From Halopelagius fulvigenes (GTDB lineage: Archaea > Halobacteriota > Halobacteria > Halobacteriales > Haloferacaceae): a stretch of DNA of 64,000 nt. The stretch covers positions 744,001 through 808,000 of the forward strand of contig NZ_JBHSXH010000009.1 of NCBI RefSeq assembly GCF_042662625.1. Direction: 5' to 3'. The notes beneath the pieces were generated by a model. The model made no database searches. It was not told where the DNA came from and was given only the letters and a program-made list of their open reading frames with translations. Both the position numbers and the translations under genes were made by a program. Below are positions 50,630-59,055 of this stretch, in pieces. Within the stretch, counting starts at the first letter, position 1; every line of letters begins with the position of its first letter.

Positions 50630-51297
50630 AGTGGCGCGACGTCTTCCACCTCGACCTCTCCTCGGAGCAGGAACTCGTACTCGTCGGCGCGATGCAGACG
50701 GCCCTCGTGGGCTTCCTGTTCGTCGGACTCTGGGAGCGCAACGTCGGCGTCATCGTCAACACGCTGTTCGCACTCGGCGTGACGTTCCTCCCCGGCATCT
50801 TCGAACACGACTACTCCGTCCCCCTCGACGCCGGACTCGTCCTCTGGATAACCGGGGCCGTCTTCCTCCATGCGTGGGGGACGGTGGGCCTCCCCGGCGT
50901 CGGCAGTTTCTACGCCAACGTCCCGGGGTGGGACCACCTCACCCACACCCTCTCTGCGACCCTCGTGGCGGCCGTCGGCTACTCCGTCGCGCGCGCCCTC
51001 GACGAACACACGGCGAGCATCTACCTCCCCGACGAGTTCATGTTGGTGTTCATCCTGCTCTTCGTCGTCGCCGCCGGCGTCTTCTGGGAGGTTCTGGAGT
51101 TCCTCATCGGTCTCGCGGCGCAGTTGCTGGGGGCGGACGCCGTCCTCACGCAGTACGGACTCGGCGACTCGATGATGGACCTCGTGTTCGATATGGTGGG
51201 CGGCGTCGTCGTCGCCCTCTGGGGGAGCAGTCAGCTGAGCGTCGTCGTCCAACACCTCGTCGCGAAACTGGAGTCCTCGCGCCCGCGGAGGGGGTGA
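50626..51297 (+). CDS. DUF2238/YjdF-like membrane protein
   Basis: A 223-aa membrane protein with about seven hydrophobic segments. It has YjdF-like features: a loop GWDHLTHTLSATLVAAVGYSVARALDEH and the helix ending GVFWEVLEFLIG, then DSMMDLVFDMVGGVVVALWG. The His/Asp/Glu residues on these helices are conserved in that family. Function unknown. It overlaps the preceding membrane gene by 4 nt. Confidence 0.7.
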   Translation: MKWRDVFHLDLSSEQELVLVGAMQTALVGFLFVGLWERNVGVIVNTLFALGVTFLPGIFEHDYSVPLDAGLVLWITGAVFLHAWGTVGLPGVGSFYANVPGWDHLTHTLSATLVAAVGYSVARALDEHTASIYLPDEFMLVFILLFVVAAGVFWEVLEFLIGLAAQLLGADAVLTQYGLGDSMMDLVFDMVGGVVVALWGSSQLSVVVQHLVAKLESSRPRRG

Positions 51298-51384
51298 ACC
51301 GCGGCGTCCGCCGGTCCGAGGGACCGCCGGTCGTCGAATCGGCCCCGTTCTTTATCATAACAGACCGATAACAATACCGCGAAC

Positions 51385-51594
51385 ATGGTGTTCAAGAAGA
51401 TAACGCTCATCGGGCGGAGCGAGGAGAGTTTCGACCGCGCGGTGGACGACGCGATAGACCGCGCCGACGAGACGCTGAACAACGTCAAGTGGTTGGAGGT
51501 GGACGAACTCGGCGTCGAGATCGCCGCCGTGGAGAACCGAGAGTACCAAGCGGAAGTCACCGTCGCCTTCGAACTCGAATCGCCGGAGGAGTAA
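51385..51594 (+). CDS. Dodecin (flavin-binding)
   Basis: A 69-aa dodecin, which stores riboflavin-type flavins in a dodecamer; the Halobacterium protein is the classical example. The sequence MVFKKITLIGRSEESFDRAVDDAIDRADETLNNVKWLEVDELGVEI contains the family Trp36 that stacks on the isoalloxazine. Length is exactly the expected 67-71. The TATA element CTTTATCATAAC about 27 nt upstream is strong. Confidence 0.95.
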   Translation: MVFKKITLIGRSEESFDRAVDDAIDRADETLNNVKWLEVDELGVEIAAVENREYQAEVTVAFELESPEE

Positions 51595-51733
51595 CCCGCT
51601 CTCCCGACCGGACGGTGCCTCGAACCGACGCCGACCGAACCGTCTCGTCCGGAGACGGATCAGATCACGCGATAGAGCGTCGTTCTGACAGTAACCGACG
51701 AATTCATTTCCGTCGCAGGGCCACCACACGTGG

Positions 51734-53113
51734 ATGCCGCGTCTCCTCCACTACTCCGACATCGAGAACGTCTACGACGACCCCGTACGCGTCGCCCGCC
51801 TCGCCGGGCGCATCCGCGCACTCGACGACGAGGACGCTCTCGTCTGCGGTAGCGGCGACAACACGTCGCCGGGCGTCCTGCCCCTCGTAGACCGGGGGCG
51901 GCAGGCGCTGGATTTCTTCGACGCCGTCGGCACCGATATCTCCACGTTCGGCAACCACGACTTCGACTACGGCCCCGCGGCGGCGCGGTCCCTCGTCGCC
52001 GACGCCCCGCAGACGTGGGTGTCCGCGAACGTCCGCGAGGAGGACGGGAACCGGTTCGCCGCGGACCACGTGGACCCCTACGCCGTCCTCGAAGCGGACG
52101 GCGACAGCGTCGGCTTCTTCGGCGTCACCGACCCCGCGACGCCCTCGCTGAATCCGATGGCGGCGGACCTCTCCTTCTCGGACCCCTACGAGGCGGCCGA
52201 ACGCGCCGTCGCGGCGATTCGAGACGAGGGGGTCGACTACGTCGTCGCCCTCTCGCACCTCGGCGGCGGCGACGACGAACTGGCCCGCCGGGCGGACGTG
52301 GACGTCGTCCTCGGCGGACACGTCCACTCAGAGCGGCACGAGCGCGTCGCAGACACGCTCCTTCTCCGGCCGGGGGTCAACGGTCACGCCGTCTACGAAG
52401 TTGAACTCGGCGACGACGGCGCGACTGCGACGCGACACGAGACGGTGGATGCCCCGCCCGTCGCCGCCGTCGCATCCCGACTGCGGGGGCGAATCGAGGC
52501 CGCCGGACTGGACGAGGTGGTCGCAACCGTCGAGACGCCCATCCAACGGTCGGACCAAGCCGTCCACCGCGGGGAGTGCCGCGTCGGCAACTTCGTCGCG
52601 GACGCCTACCGGTGGGCCTCCGGCGCGGACGTCGGGCTTCAAAACAGCGGGGGCATCCGCGACGGCCCCGCCATCTCGGGGGAGGTGACGCTGAAAGACT
52701 GCATCAGCCTCGTCCCGTTCGAGGAACCCCTCGTCACCGTCGAGTTGACAGGCGCGGAACTGAAGCGGGTGTTCAGCGAGTGCTCGTCGGCGACGGTGGA
52801 CTTCGGCGAACCAGACTGGTGGCACGGTCACGTTAGCGGCGCGTCGTTCGTCTTAGACGAGGAGACGGCGGCAGTCCTCGCCGCCCGCGTCGGCGGCGAC
52901 CCCGTGGACCCCGAGGCGACGTACACCGTCGCCACCTCCGACTACGTCCTCCACTCCGACCACGAGTTCCCGACCATCGAGGAGTCCCACCGCGTCGGCG
53001 AGGGCGACATCCTCCACGACGTCCTCGCGGAGTATGCCCGCGAGTGCGGCGTCAGCCCCGAAGTCGAGGGGCGGATGCGCCGCGTCCAGGGCGCGCCCGC
53101 GGACGACGACTGA
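51734..53113 (+). CDS. 5'-nucleotidase/2',3'-cyclic phosphodiesterase-like metallophosphatase
   Basis: A 459-aa two-domain protein. The calcineurin-like metallophosphatase half (1-250) has HYSDIENVYDDP (metal His-Asp, unusually HYSDIEN), CGSGDNTSP, GNHDFDYG, ALSHLGGG and GGHVHSERH. The 5'-nucleotidase C-terminal domain (about 265-430) has NFVADAYRWASGADVGLQNSGGIRD and VELTGAELKRVFSECS. No signal peptide is seen, so cytoplasmic. It likely dephosphorylates nucleotides. The GAATTCATTTCC element about 27 nt upstream fits ATG 51734. The initial metal motif is HYSDIEN, unlike the common DxH. Confidence 0.87.
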   Translation: MPRLLHYSDIENVYDDPVRVARLAGRIRALDDEDALVCGSGDNTSPGVLPLVDRGRQALDFFDAVGTDISTFGNHDFDYGPAAARSLVADAPQTWVSANVREEDGNRFAADHVDPYAVLEADGDSVGFFGVTDPATPSLNPMAADLSFSDPYEAAERAVAAIRDEGVDYVVALSHLGGGDDELARRADVDVVLGGHVHSERHERVADTLLLRPGVNGHAVYEVELGDDGATATRHETVDAPPVAAVASRLRGRIEAAGLDEVVATVETPIQRSDQAVHRGECRVGNFVADAYRWASGADVGLQNSGGIRDGPAISGEVTLKDCISLVPFEEPLVTVELTGAELKRVFSECSSATVDFGEPDWWHGHVSGASFVLDEETAAVLAARVGGDPVDPEATYTVATSDYVLHSDHEFPTIEESHRVGEGDILHDVLAEYARECGVSPEVEGRMRRVQGAPADDD

Positions 53114-53173
53114 GTCGCGGGGTTGCTCTCCGAAGGGGAAAGGTTGAGAACAGGCGGGCACTTTCATAAATCG

Positions 53174-53593
53174 ATGACCCGTGTGGTGGTCCCCGTCCGG
53201 TACCCGTTGACGAAACACTCCGAAGCGACGCTGACCGAAGCAACCCGCATCGCCGAGGAGCGAACGGCGGAACTGACCGTCCTCCACGTCGACCTGTATC
53301 AGGAGAACCGGGGCGTGACTCGCGCCGAACTCAAGCGCGCGGTGGAACGCGAGTTCGGATCGCTCGAACAGACGCGCTACGTCGTCCGCCGCGGCTTCCT
53401 CGTCGAGGAGACTATCCTGGAGGAGGTGGCCGCCGAACGCGCCGACATCGTCGTCATCGGGTCGAAGCAGGCGAGTCGGTGGCGGCGGATGCTCCGGCGC
53501 TTCCTCGACGACCCGGACATCGAGACGTACCTCAGACAGAAACTCGACTGCACCGTCATCACGGTGCAACCCGGGCAGGTGGCCAGCGAGTAG
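53174..53593 (+). CDS. Universal stress protein-like
   Basis: A 139-aa Usp-fold protein: TRVVVPVRYPLTKHSEATLTEATRIAEERTAELTVLHVDL at the start and IVVIGSKQASRWRRMLRRFLDDPDIETYLRQKLDCTVITV at the end. The ATP-binding G-2x-G-9x-GS motif is degenerate (IGSKQASRWRRML), so it may not bind ATP, unlike the gene at 7403. ATG 53174 is chosen. Confidence 0.8.
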   Translation: MTRVVVPVRYPLTKHSEATLTEATRIAEERTAELTVLHVDLYQENRGVTRAELKRAVEREFGSLEQTRYVVRRGFLVEETILEEVAAERADIVVIGSKQASRWRRMLRRFLDDPDIETYLRQKLDCTVITVQPGQVASE

Positions 53594-53701
53594 CGCCCCA
53601 GACGGTCGGAAGAGCGGCGTTTCGCGTCCGAAGTCCCTCCCTTCTCGGTCCGCGGTCCGTCGCCCGTTCGGCGGTCGGACGGACCGTTCGGCGCGCCGCG
53701 G

Positions 53702-54805
53702 TCAGACCCCGTCCGACGGGCCGCCGGTCCGTCCGTCGACGTCGCCGGAGTTCGTCCCGCGGGGCGACGACGTCCCCTCGTCCGGATTCGCGGCGGCGTC
53801 CGGCGCGGACGCCGTCGGGTTCTCCGCCTCGCCGTTCGCCGTCATCTCGGCGTGCAGCGTTCCGCTGGTGTCGTCGAAGACGACGTGCTGGTGGGGGTAG
53901 GCCATCTCGACGTCGGGGTCGGACTCGAACTGCTCCCAGAGTTTCGTCTGGATGCGGGAGCGAACCGTGAGGAGTTTGTACGGCTTCTTCGCCCAGTACC
54001 GGAGGGTGACGAGGATGCCGTTGTCTGCGAACTCGTCGATGTACGCCGTCGGCCGCGCGGGGTAGCGCGCGCTTCCGATACGGATGTTCGGGCCGCCCTC
54101 GATGACCTCATCGACGCCGCTGGCGGCGTTCTCCATCAGTGTCCGCGCGCGTTCCACGTCGGACTCGTAGGTGACGAGAACCTGCAGGCTGAGGCGGATT
54201 CGCTCGTCCTCGGCGGAGTAGTTCGTCACGAACCGTTCGCGCATGTTCGCGTTCGGGATGACGAGCGAGGTGTTGTCGAGCGTGTACACCTTCGTGTAGC
54301 GGATGGTGATCTCGTCGACGAACCCCCTGCGCCCGTCCTCCAACTCTATCATGTCGCCGATCTCGTACGGTTCGTCGGCGAGGATGAACAGGCCGCTGAT
54401 GATGCTGCCGACGAGGGGCGCGAGGACGACACCGAGGACGGCCGAGAACACCGTCACCGACAGCACGATGTCGCCGAACTCGAAGCCGAGGAGGTTGATG
54501 GCGACGGCGACGGCGACGGCCATCACCGAGAACCGAATCAGCCTGAGAACCGTCTGGGCGACGCTCTGCCTGCGGAAGCGTCGGGCGACGCGTCGCCCGA
54601 GCAACCGACTGGCGTACTGCGAGAGGGCGTACCCGGCCACGAGGACGACGGCGGCGGCGACGTACTGCCACCCCGGAACGAACAGCCATTCGGGGAGGAC
54701 GTTCCCCAACGCCTCGCCGGCCTCGGTAGGCGGCGTCTGTACGGGGCCGCCGGGCGTTCCGGGCGTGGTCGTCCCCGTCGTCCCCGTAGTCGTGCCCGAC
54801 TGCAT
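53702..54805 (-). CDS. Mechanosensitive ion channel (MscS family)
   Basis: A 367-aa small-conductance mechanosensitive channel. After a Thr/Gly/Pro-rich N-terminus it has TM helices at about 45-67, 90-113 and the pore helix 118-145 (SVTVFSAVLGVVLAPLVGSIISGLFILADEPYEIGD), then the beta domain DMIELEDGRRGFVDEITIRYTKVYTLDNTSLVIPNANM and the alpha-beta domain. The C-terminal 45 residues are disordered and acidic. It releases solutes on hypo-osmotic shock. Its promoter GGGCCTTTTTTC lies about 25 nt before ATG 54805. Confidence 0.92.
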   Translation of the reverse strand: MQSGTTTGTTGTTTPGTPGGPVQTPPTEAGEALGNVLPEWLFVPGWQYVAAAVVLVAGYALSQYASRLLGRRVARRFRRQSVAQTVLRLIRFSVMAVAVAVAINLLGFEFGDIVLSVTVFSAVLGVVLAPLVGSIISGLFILADEPYEIGDMIELEDGRRGFVDEITIRYTKVYTLDNTSLVIPNANMRERFVTNYSAEDERIRLSLQVLVTYESDVERARTLMENAASGVDEVIEGGPNIRIGSARYPARPTAYIDEFADNGILVTLRYWAKKPYKLLTVRSRIQTKLWEQFESDPDVEMAYPHQHVVFDDTSGTLHAEMTANGEAENPTASAPDAAANPDEGTSSPRGTNSGDVDGRTGGPSDGV

Positions 54806-54958
54806 ACGGACACCCTCGGCGCTACCGGAAGAAAAAAGGCCCACACTCGTCGCCGGTCGTGGCTCTCGGCTCGTTGCGTTCGTCCCTCCCACGGGAACGG
54901 GACTGTTCGGGTGAGACACGAGGGAAGAATAAGTCGAGGCGCCGCCTACGGAGTACCG

Positions 54959-55699
54959 ATGTTCGGCCGCTTCCAGAAGTCGCCCGACTTTCGCATCGCC
55001 CACAAGAGCGACCCGAGCGAGACGCTTCTCGTCGGACTCTCCTCGTTCGGGTTCGCGGGGCGAACCGCCGCGGACTACCTCGTGAACCACCTGAGCCTCG
55101 AAGAACGGGGGCACCTCGAAGTGGACGGTCTGCCCTCGGTCACGCCGTTCGAGAACGGGCGTCCGCGGCACCACACGCGACTGTTCTCGCGGGACGATTT
55201 GGACGTGACCGTCCTCGTCGGCGACCTGTTCGTGCCCGCCCCCGTCGGGCAGACGTTCGCCGACGCCGTCGCGGCGTGGGCGGGGGAGAACGGCGTCGCG
55301 GACGTGGCCGTCCTCGCCGGCGTCCCCATGCCACACGGCCCCGACGAACACCGCACGTACTTCGTCGCCACCGACGGCTACCGCGAACGGCGACTCGACG
55401 AGACGGACGTCACGCCGATGGGCAACGGCTTCCTCGACGGCGTGAACGGCGCACTCGTCGAACGCGGCCTCACCTCCCCGCTCGAAGTCGGCGTCTACGT
55501 CACGCCCGTTCACGCGCAGGCGCCGGACGTCGAGGCGTCGATTCGACTCGTCGAAGCCGTCGAGTCCGTCTACGAACTCGGCGTGGACGCCGGCCCCCTC
55601 GAACAGTTCGCCGCGGAGGTGCGCCAACACTACAGCGAAATCGAAGAGCGGATGCACGAACAGGAGGCGGACCTGTCGGAAGACCGGATGTACATGTAA
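54959..55699 (+). CDS. PAC2-family proteasome assembly chaperone-like protein
   Basis: A 246-aa PAC2 protein: LLVGLSSFGFAGRTAADYLVNHLSLEERGHLEVDGLPSVTPFENGRPRHHTRLFS at the N-terminus, DVTVLVGDLFVPAPVGQTFADAVAAWA, then VLAGVPMPHGPDEHRTYFVATDG. A coiled C-terminus (QHYSEIEERMHEQEADLSEDRMYM) ends the protein. Archaeal PbaA/PbaB homologues bind proteasome subunits or act as chaperone-like rings; the specific role here is not known. GAAGAATAAG about 27 nt upstream is the TATA element. Confidence 0.9.
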   Translation: MFGRFQKSPDFRIAHKSDPSETLLVGLSSFGFAGRTAADYLVNHLSLEERGHLEVDGLPSVTPFENGRPRHHTRLFSRDDLDVTVLVGDLFVPAPVGQTFADAVAAWAGENGVADVAVLAGVPMPHGPDEHRTYFVATDGYRERRLDETDVTPMGNGFLDGVNGALVERGLTSPLEVGVYVTPVHAQAPDVEASIRLVEAVESVYELGVDAGPLEQFAAEVRQHYSEIEERMHEQEADLSEDRMYM

Positions 55700-55747
55700 G
55701 CGGCCGTTCGGGACCGTGGGATACCACGATGTTCCGAAAATCGGTGC

Positions 55748-55797
55748 TACTCGAACCATAGTAAACATCAAGGTCCATGAAGAATACTACGTGGTAT
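55748..55797 (+). promoter_or_regulatory. Operator candidates before the TrmB-type regulator
   Basis: TACTCGAACCATAGTA (55748-55763) is an inverted repeat TACT-N8-AGTA, matching the known Halobacterium TrmB site TACT-N7/8-GAGTA except for one base. It sits just upstream of a TAGTAAACATC TATA-like stretch. A second near-palindrome, ATACTACGTGGTAT (55784-55797, one mismatch), covers the ATG. Together they suggest autoregulation. A third hairpin CGTGG-GATA-CCACG is at 55715-55728. Confidence 0.5.
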
Positions 55798-56857
55798 GGC
55801 AGACGATCTTCGGCTGACGATGGAACGCGTCGGGGACCGGTTCAACCTCGGCGAGTACGAGATAGACGCCTACCTCGCGGTTCTGGAACACGGCGAACTC
55901 ACCGCCTCCGAAATCGCAGACCGGACGGACATCCCGCAACCGAGGGTGTACGACACGGTCCGGAGCCTCTCGGACCGGGGGCTGGTCGAACTCCGCGAGT
56001 CCCGCCCGATGAAGATAGTCGCGGTCAACCCCGAGGACGCCTTCGGCAACATCCAGACGTCGCTCGGCGAACTCATCGACGAACTCGAAGCGCGGTACAC
56101 CGCCCCCGCCCGCGACACCGAGGCCGTCTCCCTCGTGAAGTCGCGTTCGACCATCCTCCGGTACATCGAGGAGATTATCGACAACGCGGAGTACGAACTC
56201 GTCCTCTCTCTGACGCCGGACCTCCTCCGTCGGTTCCGCGACGACCTCGCGGAGGCCATCGACGGCGGCGTCAGTATCGACCTGCTCGTGACACCCGCCG
56301 CGCGCGCACCCTCGCCCGAGGAGTTCGACTACCTCGAAGTGGCGACCCGCGCCCGCGCCCGTCGCGGCATCACGACGCCCGTCCTCGCCGTCGCCGACGG
56401 CGAGTACTCCATCTACGCGACGCAGGACGCCCTCCGCGACGACCGGGACCGCTACGGCGTCATCTTCAACCGCTCGGCGCTCGGGTTCCTCGTCTCCGGG
56501 TTCTTCGGCACCGTCCTCTGGACGACGGCCGAGACGCTGGCCGCCAACGGGAAGCGCCGGCCGTTCCCGCGGCGGTACGCCTCCATCCGCCGCGCCGTCA
56601 AGGACGTCCGCGAACTCGACGGCGAGTTCTACGCCTCCGTCGCGGGGCGGGAGATAGAGACGGGCGACCCCGTCGTCGTCGAGGGGCGCGTCAACCAGAC
56701 GCAGTTCGAGGAGTCCGAGGAAGTCGCCTCGCTCGAAGTGGAGACGCCGGACGGAACCGTCTCTGTGGGGGGCCTCGTCGCCGCACTCGAAGAGGTCGAA
56801 GCGCAGGAGATCCTGCTCGGCCGCGACTCCGTGCCGGACCGAGAGCACACCATCTGA
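55796..56857 (+). CDS. TrmB-family sugar-responsive transcription regulator
   Basis: A 353-aa TrmB-type regulator. The winged helix (about 10-90) contains LAVLEHGELTASEIADRTDIPQPRVYDTVRSLSDRGLVEL, the family's recognition region. Residues 105-270 form the PLD-like effector-binding domain (SRSTILRYIEEIIDNAEYELVLSLTPDLL, IDLLVTPAA), and a C-terminal beta domain binds sugars. TrmB proteins repress or activate sugar-uptake genes. The sugar ABC operon at 57.9-64 kb, with a 276-aa membrane gene between, is the natural target (inference). Confidence 0.9.
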   Translation: MADDLRLTMERVGDRFNLGEYEIDAYLAVLEHGELTASEIADRTDIPQPRVYDTVRSLSDRGLVELRESRPMKIVAVNPEDAFGNIQTSLGELIDELEARYTAPARDTEAVSLVKSRSTILRYIEEIIDNAEYELVLSLTPDLLRRFRDDLAEAIDGGVSIDLLVTPAARAPSPEEFDYLEVATRARARRGITTPVLAVADGEYSIYATQDALRDDRDRYGVIFNRSALGFLVSGFFGTVLWTTAETLAANGKRRPFPRRYASIRRAVKDVRELDGEFYASVAGREIETGDPVVVEGRVNQTQFEESEEVASLEVETPDGTVSVGGLVAALEEVEAQEILLGRDSVPDREHTI

Positions 56858-56867
56858 GACCGCCTTC

Positions 56868-57698
56868 TCACGCCGATTCCGGTTCGTCCCCGTCGGCGAC
56901 CTCCTCGTCGAACTGGTAGACGACGGCGCCGCAGGACTCGCACGCCAACACCTCGTCGTCCGGCGACTCGTAGACGCTCCCCGACCCGCCGCAGCAGTTG
57001 CTCTTCGTCGTCTCCACCACGTCGCCGCCGCAGTCGGGGCACGTCTCGACGAACATCCGAAGCGGCGTCGTCGCGTGGGCGCGGTATCGCTCCGGCACGC
57101 CGGCCTCCGCGAGGGCGCGAACCGCGGCGGCGTCGGCGATGCCGTGGACCCGCGAGAGCCAGACGGCGCGCGTCGGTCCCTCGATGCTCAGTCCGCCGTA
57201 GGCGCGTTCGCCCGCCGCCTCGAACGGCGCGGCGTCGGCGACGACGGCCGCGAGTTCGTCGTCGGAGCGGTCGCGGAGCGCCGCCATCTCTCGCTCCCAC
57301 GACTCGTCGAACTCCTCGGAGAGTTCGAGCGCTCCGTCCGGAGCTTCCTCTACGACGCCCGTCTCGAACAGGACACCGACGAGTTCCTCGCCGTCCACCG
57401 CCTCGTCGGTCAGGTCGTCGGAGCGCCGCGTCCGCCCCCCGTCGGCGTGGGGGAACAGCGACTCCACCCCGAGCGACGCGACGAGGCGCGGCGCGAACTC
57501 GGGCGTGCCGGGGACGACGTACCCGCGGAGGTAGACGAGGGCGGCCCCGACGCCGAGGGCGAGGACGCCGACGGGAAAGGAGAGGATGGCGAGAATCCCG
57601 GCGGCGACGACGACGACGAACCCGTTCACGGCGGTACACGGCCAACAGCGTCTCTCGCCCGTGTACTCCGGCCGACGGAGCGAGTCGAGTAGTGACAT
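56868..57698 (-). CDS. Membrane protein with C-terminal zinc ribbon
   Basis: A 276-aa protein: two N-terminal TM helices (about 20-62: CTAVNGFVVVVAAGILAILSFPVGVLALGVGAALVYLRGYVV) with CWPC at 19-22 just before them, a long soluble middle, and a C-terminal ribbon with CPDCGGDVVETTKSNCCGGSGS and CESCGAVV, capable of zinc binding. No named family recognised. The ATG at 57698 is given, but the same frame stays open upstream through a 30-bp tandem repeat. Convergent with trmB. Confidence 0.65.
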   Translation of the reverse strand: MSLLDSLRRPEYTGERRCWPCTAVNGFVVVVAAGILAILSFPVGVLALGVGAALVYLRGYVVPGTPEFAPRLVASLGVESLFPHADGGRTRRSDDLTDEAVDGEELVGVLFETGVVEEAPDGALELSEEFDESWEREMAALRDRSDDELAAVVADAAPFEAAGERAYGGLSIEGPTRAVWLSRVHGIADAAAVRALAEAGVPERYRAHATTPLRMFVETCPDCGGDVVETTKSNCCGGSGSVYESPDDEVLACESCGAVVYQFDEEVADGDEPESA

Positions 57699-57774
57699 AC
57701 CAGTGCGTGGAGTGGCCGAACGCTTCAGCCTTTCCCGACTGCGGCGTTCGGTTTCGGAGAGAGGGTGGAGGAGA

Positions 57775-57864
57775 GACCGGAGAGAGGAGAGGGAGAGAAG
57801 GGTAGACCGGAGAGAGGAGAGGGAGAGAAGGGTAGACCGGAGAGAGGAGAGGGAAAGAAGGGGA
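57775..57864. repeat. Three tandem copies of a 30-bp purine-rich unit
   Basis: Units at 57775-57804, 57805-57834 and 57835-57864. Copies one and two are identical; the third differs at two to three bases near its end. The unit starts GACCGGAGAGAGGAGAGG, so the plus strand is almost pure purine over 90 nt. It lies between the Gfo/Idh stop (57878) and the start of the zinc-ribbon protein. Its 30-nt period keeps a reading frame open. Confidence 0.85.
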
Positions 57865-57877
57865 GAACGCGGGGCCG

Positions 57878-58981
57878 TCAGTCGTCGCTCGGCGTCGCTT
57901 CGGGCGTCGCGCTCGCCCCGTCGAGTTGAATCGCCTGTCCCATCTCGGAGGAGCGGTAGATGGCGTCGATGACGCGCTGGACTTCGAGACCCTGTTCGGG
58001 CGTGTTGACGCCCGGCGCTTCGCCCTTCCGGACGGCGTCGAGGAAGATCTTCTGTTCGGACTTGTGGGTGTCGTTCGACTGCGTCTCGACCTGACTCTCG
58101 GTGAGGTGGTTCCGGCCGCCGACGCCGGACTCGTAGATGGTCAGTTCGTGGTTCCCCCGGTCGAACAGTGCGCCGGCGTCCGTCCCGCGGAGGAAGAACT
58201 CGTCGTTCGTCGGTCGGTTCGTCGCCCACGCGACTTCGAGCGAGATGGTCTTGCCGTCGGCGCACCGGATGAACGCCGAGGCGGAGTCGTCCACGTTGAA
58301 CCCCTCGGGCCCGACGTCTTCGCCCCACATCTCGACGAACGCGTAGTCCTCGCGGTTACCGAACTGCGACCGGGTGATCGCCGACACTTCCTCCACCTCG
58401 GGGAAATCGAGGAAGAAGAGGGCGAGGTCGATGGCGTGGACGCCGATGTCGATGACGGACCCGCCGCCGGCGATGCTCTTCGAGGTGAACCACGACCCCC
58501 GCCCGGGGATGCCGCGGCGGCGCATGTAGTTCGCTTCGATGTGCTGAATCTCGCCGAACCGGCCCTGCGACTGGTGGTGCTTTATGACCTCCACCGGGCT
58601 TCCGAAGCGGTTGTTGAACCCGACCATGCAGAAGCCCTCGGCGGCCTCTGCGGCTTCGACGATGTTCTCGGCGGATTCCAGCGAGTGCGCGAGCGGTTTC
58701 TCCAGAAGTACGTCCAGACCGGCCTCCAACGCCGCGACGGCGTACTCTTCGTGGAACCTGTTCGGGGTGGTGATGATGACGGCGTCCGCGTCCGCGAACA
58801 GCTGTCCCTTCTCTTCGTACGTGTTCACGTCGTACTTCTCGGCGAAGCGACGGCGGGCATCGGCTTGGATATCCAACCCTCCCACGAGGTTGGCTCCAAG
58901 TTCGAGTAATCTGTCAGCGTGGTAGTGGCCGATGTTGCCGAGGCCGATAATGCCGACGCGTACGGGGGTCTCGGAATTCAT
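57878..58981 (-). CDS. Gfo/Idh/MocA-family oxidoreductase
   Basis: NAD(P)-dependent sugar or inositol dehydrogenase-like protein, 367 aa. Rossmann motif: RVGIIGLGNIGHYHADRLLELGANLVGGLDIQ. The EKP motif with catalytic Lys is LLEKPLAHSLESAENI; the DxxxH pair is in GGSVIDIGVHAIDLALFF. Related haloarchaeal enzymes (Gfo6-type) oxidise pentoses or glucose. It is the last metabolic gene downstream of a sugar ABC operon on the same strand, so it probably acts on the imported sugar. The ATG at 58981 is followed by a well-formed beta-strand. Confidence 0.9.
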   Translation of the reverse strand: MNSETPVRVGIIGLGNIGHYHADRLLELGANLVGGLDIQADARRRFAEKYDVNTYEEKGQLFADADAVIITTPNRFHEEYAVAALEAGLDVLLEKPLAHSLESAENIVEAAEAAEGFCMVGFNNRFGSPVEVIKHHQSQGRFGEIQHIEANYMRRRGIPGRGSWFTSKSIAGGGSVIDIGVHAIDLALFFLDFPEVEEVSAITRSQFGNREDYAFVEMWGEDVGPEGFNVDDSASAFIRCADGKTISLEVAWATNRPTNDEFFLRGTDAGALFDRGNHELTIYESGVGGRNHLTESQVETQSNDTHKSEQKIFLDAVRKGEAPGVNTPEQGLEVQRVIDAIYRSSEMGQAIQLDGASATPEATPSDD

Positions 58982-59055
58982 GTTGCAATCATTTACTACT
59001 CGTATTGTTAAGTGACTCGTTCCGTCCTGCTCCGGGCGTTCTGCTCGAAGCGGAA

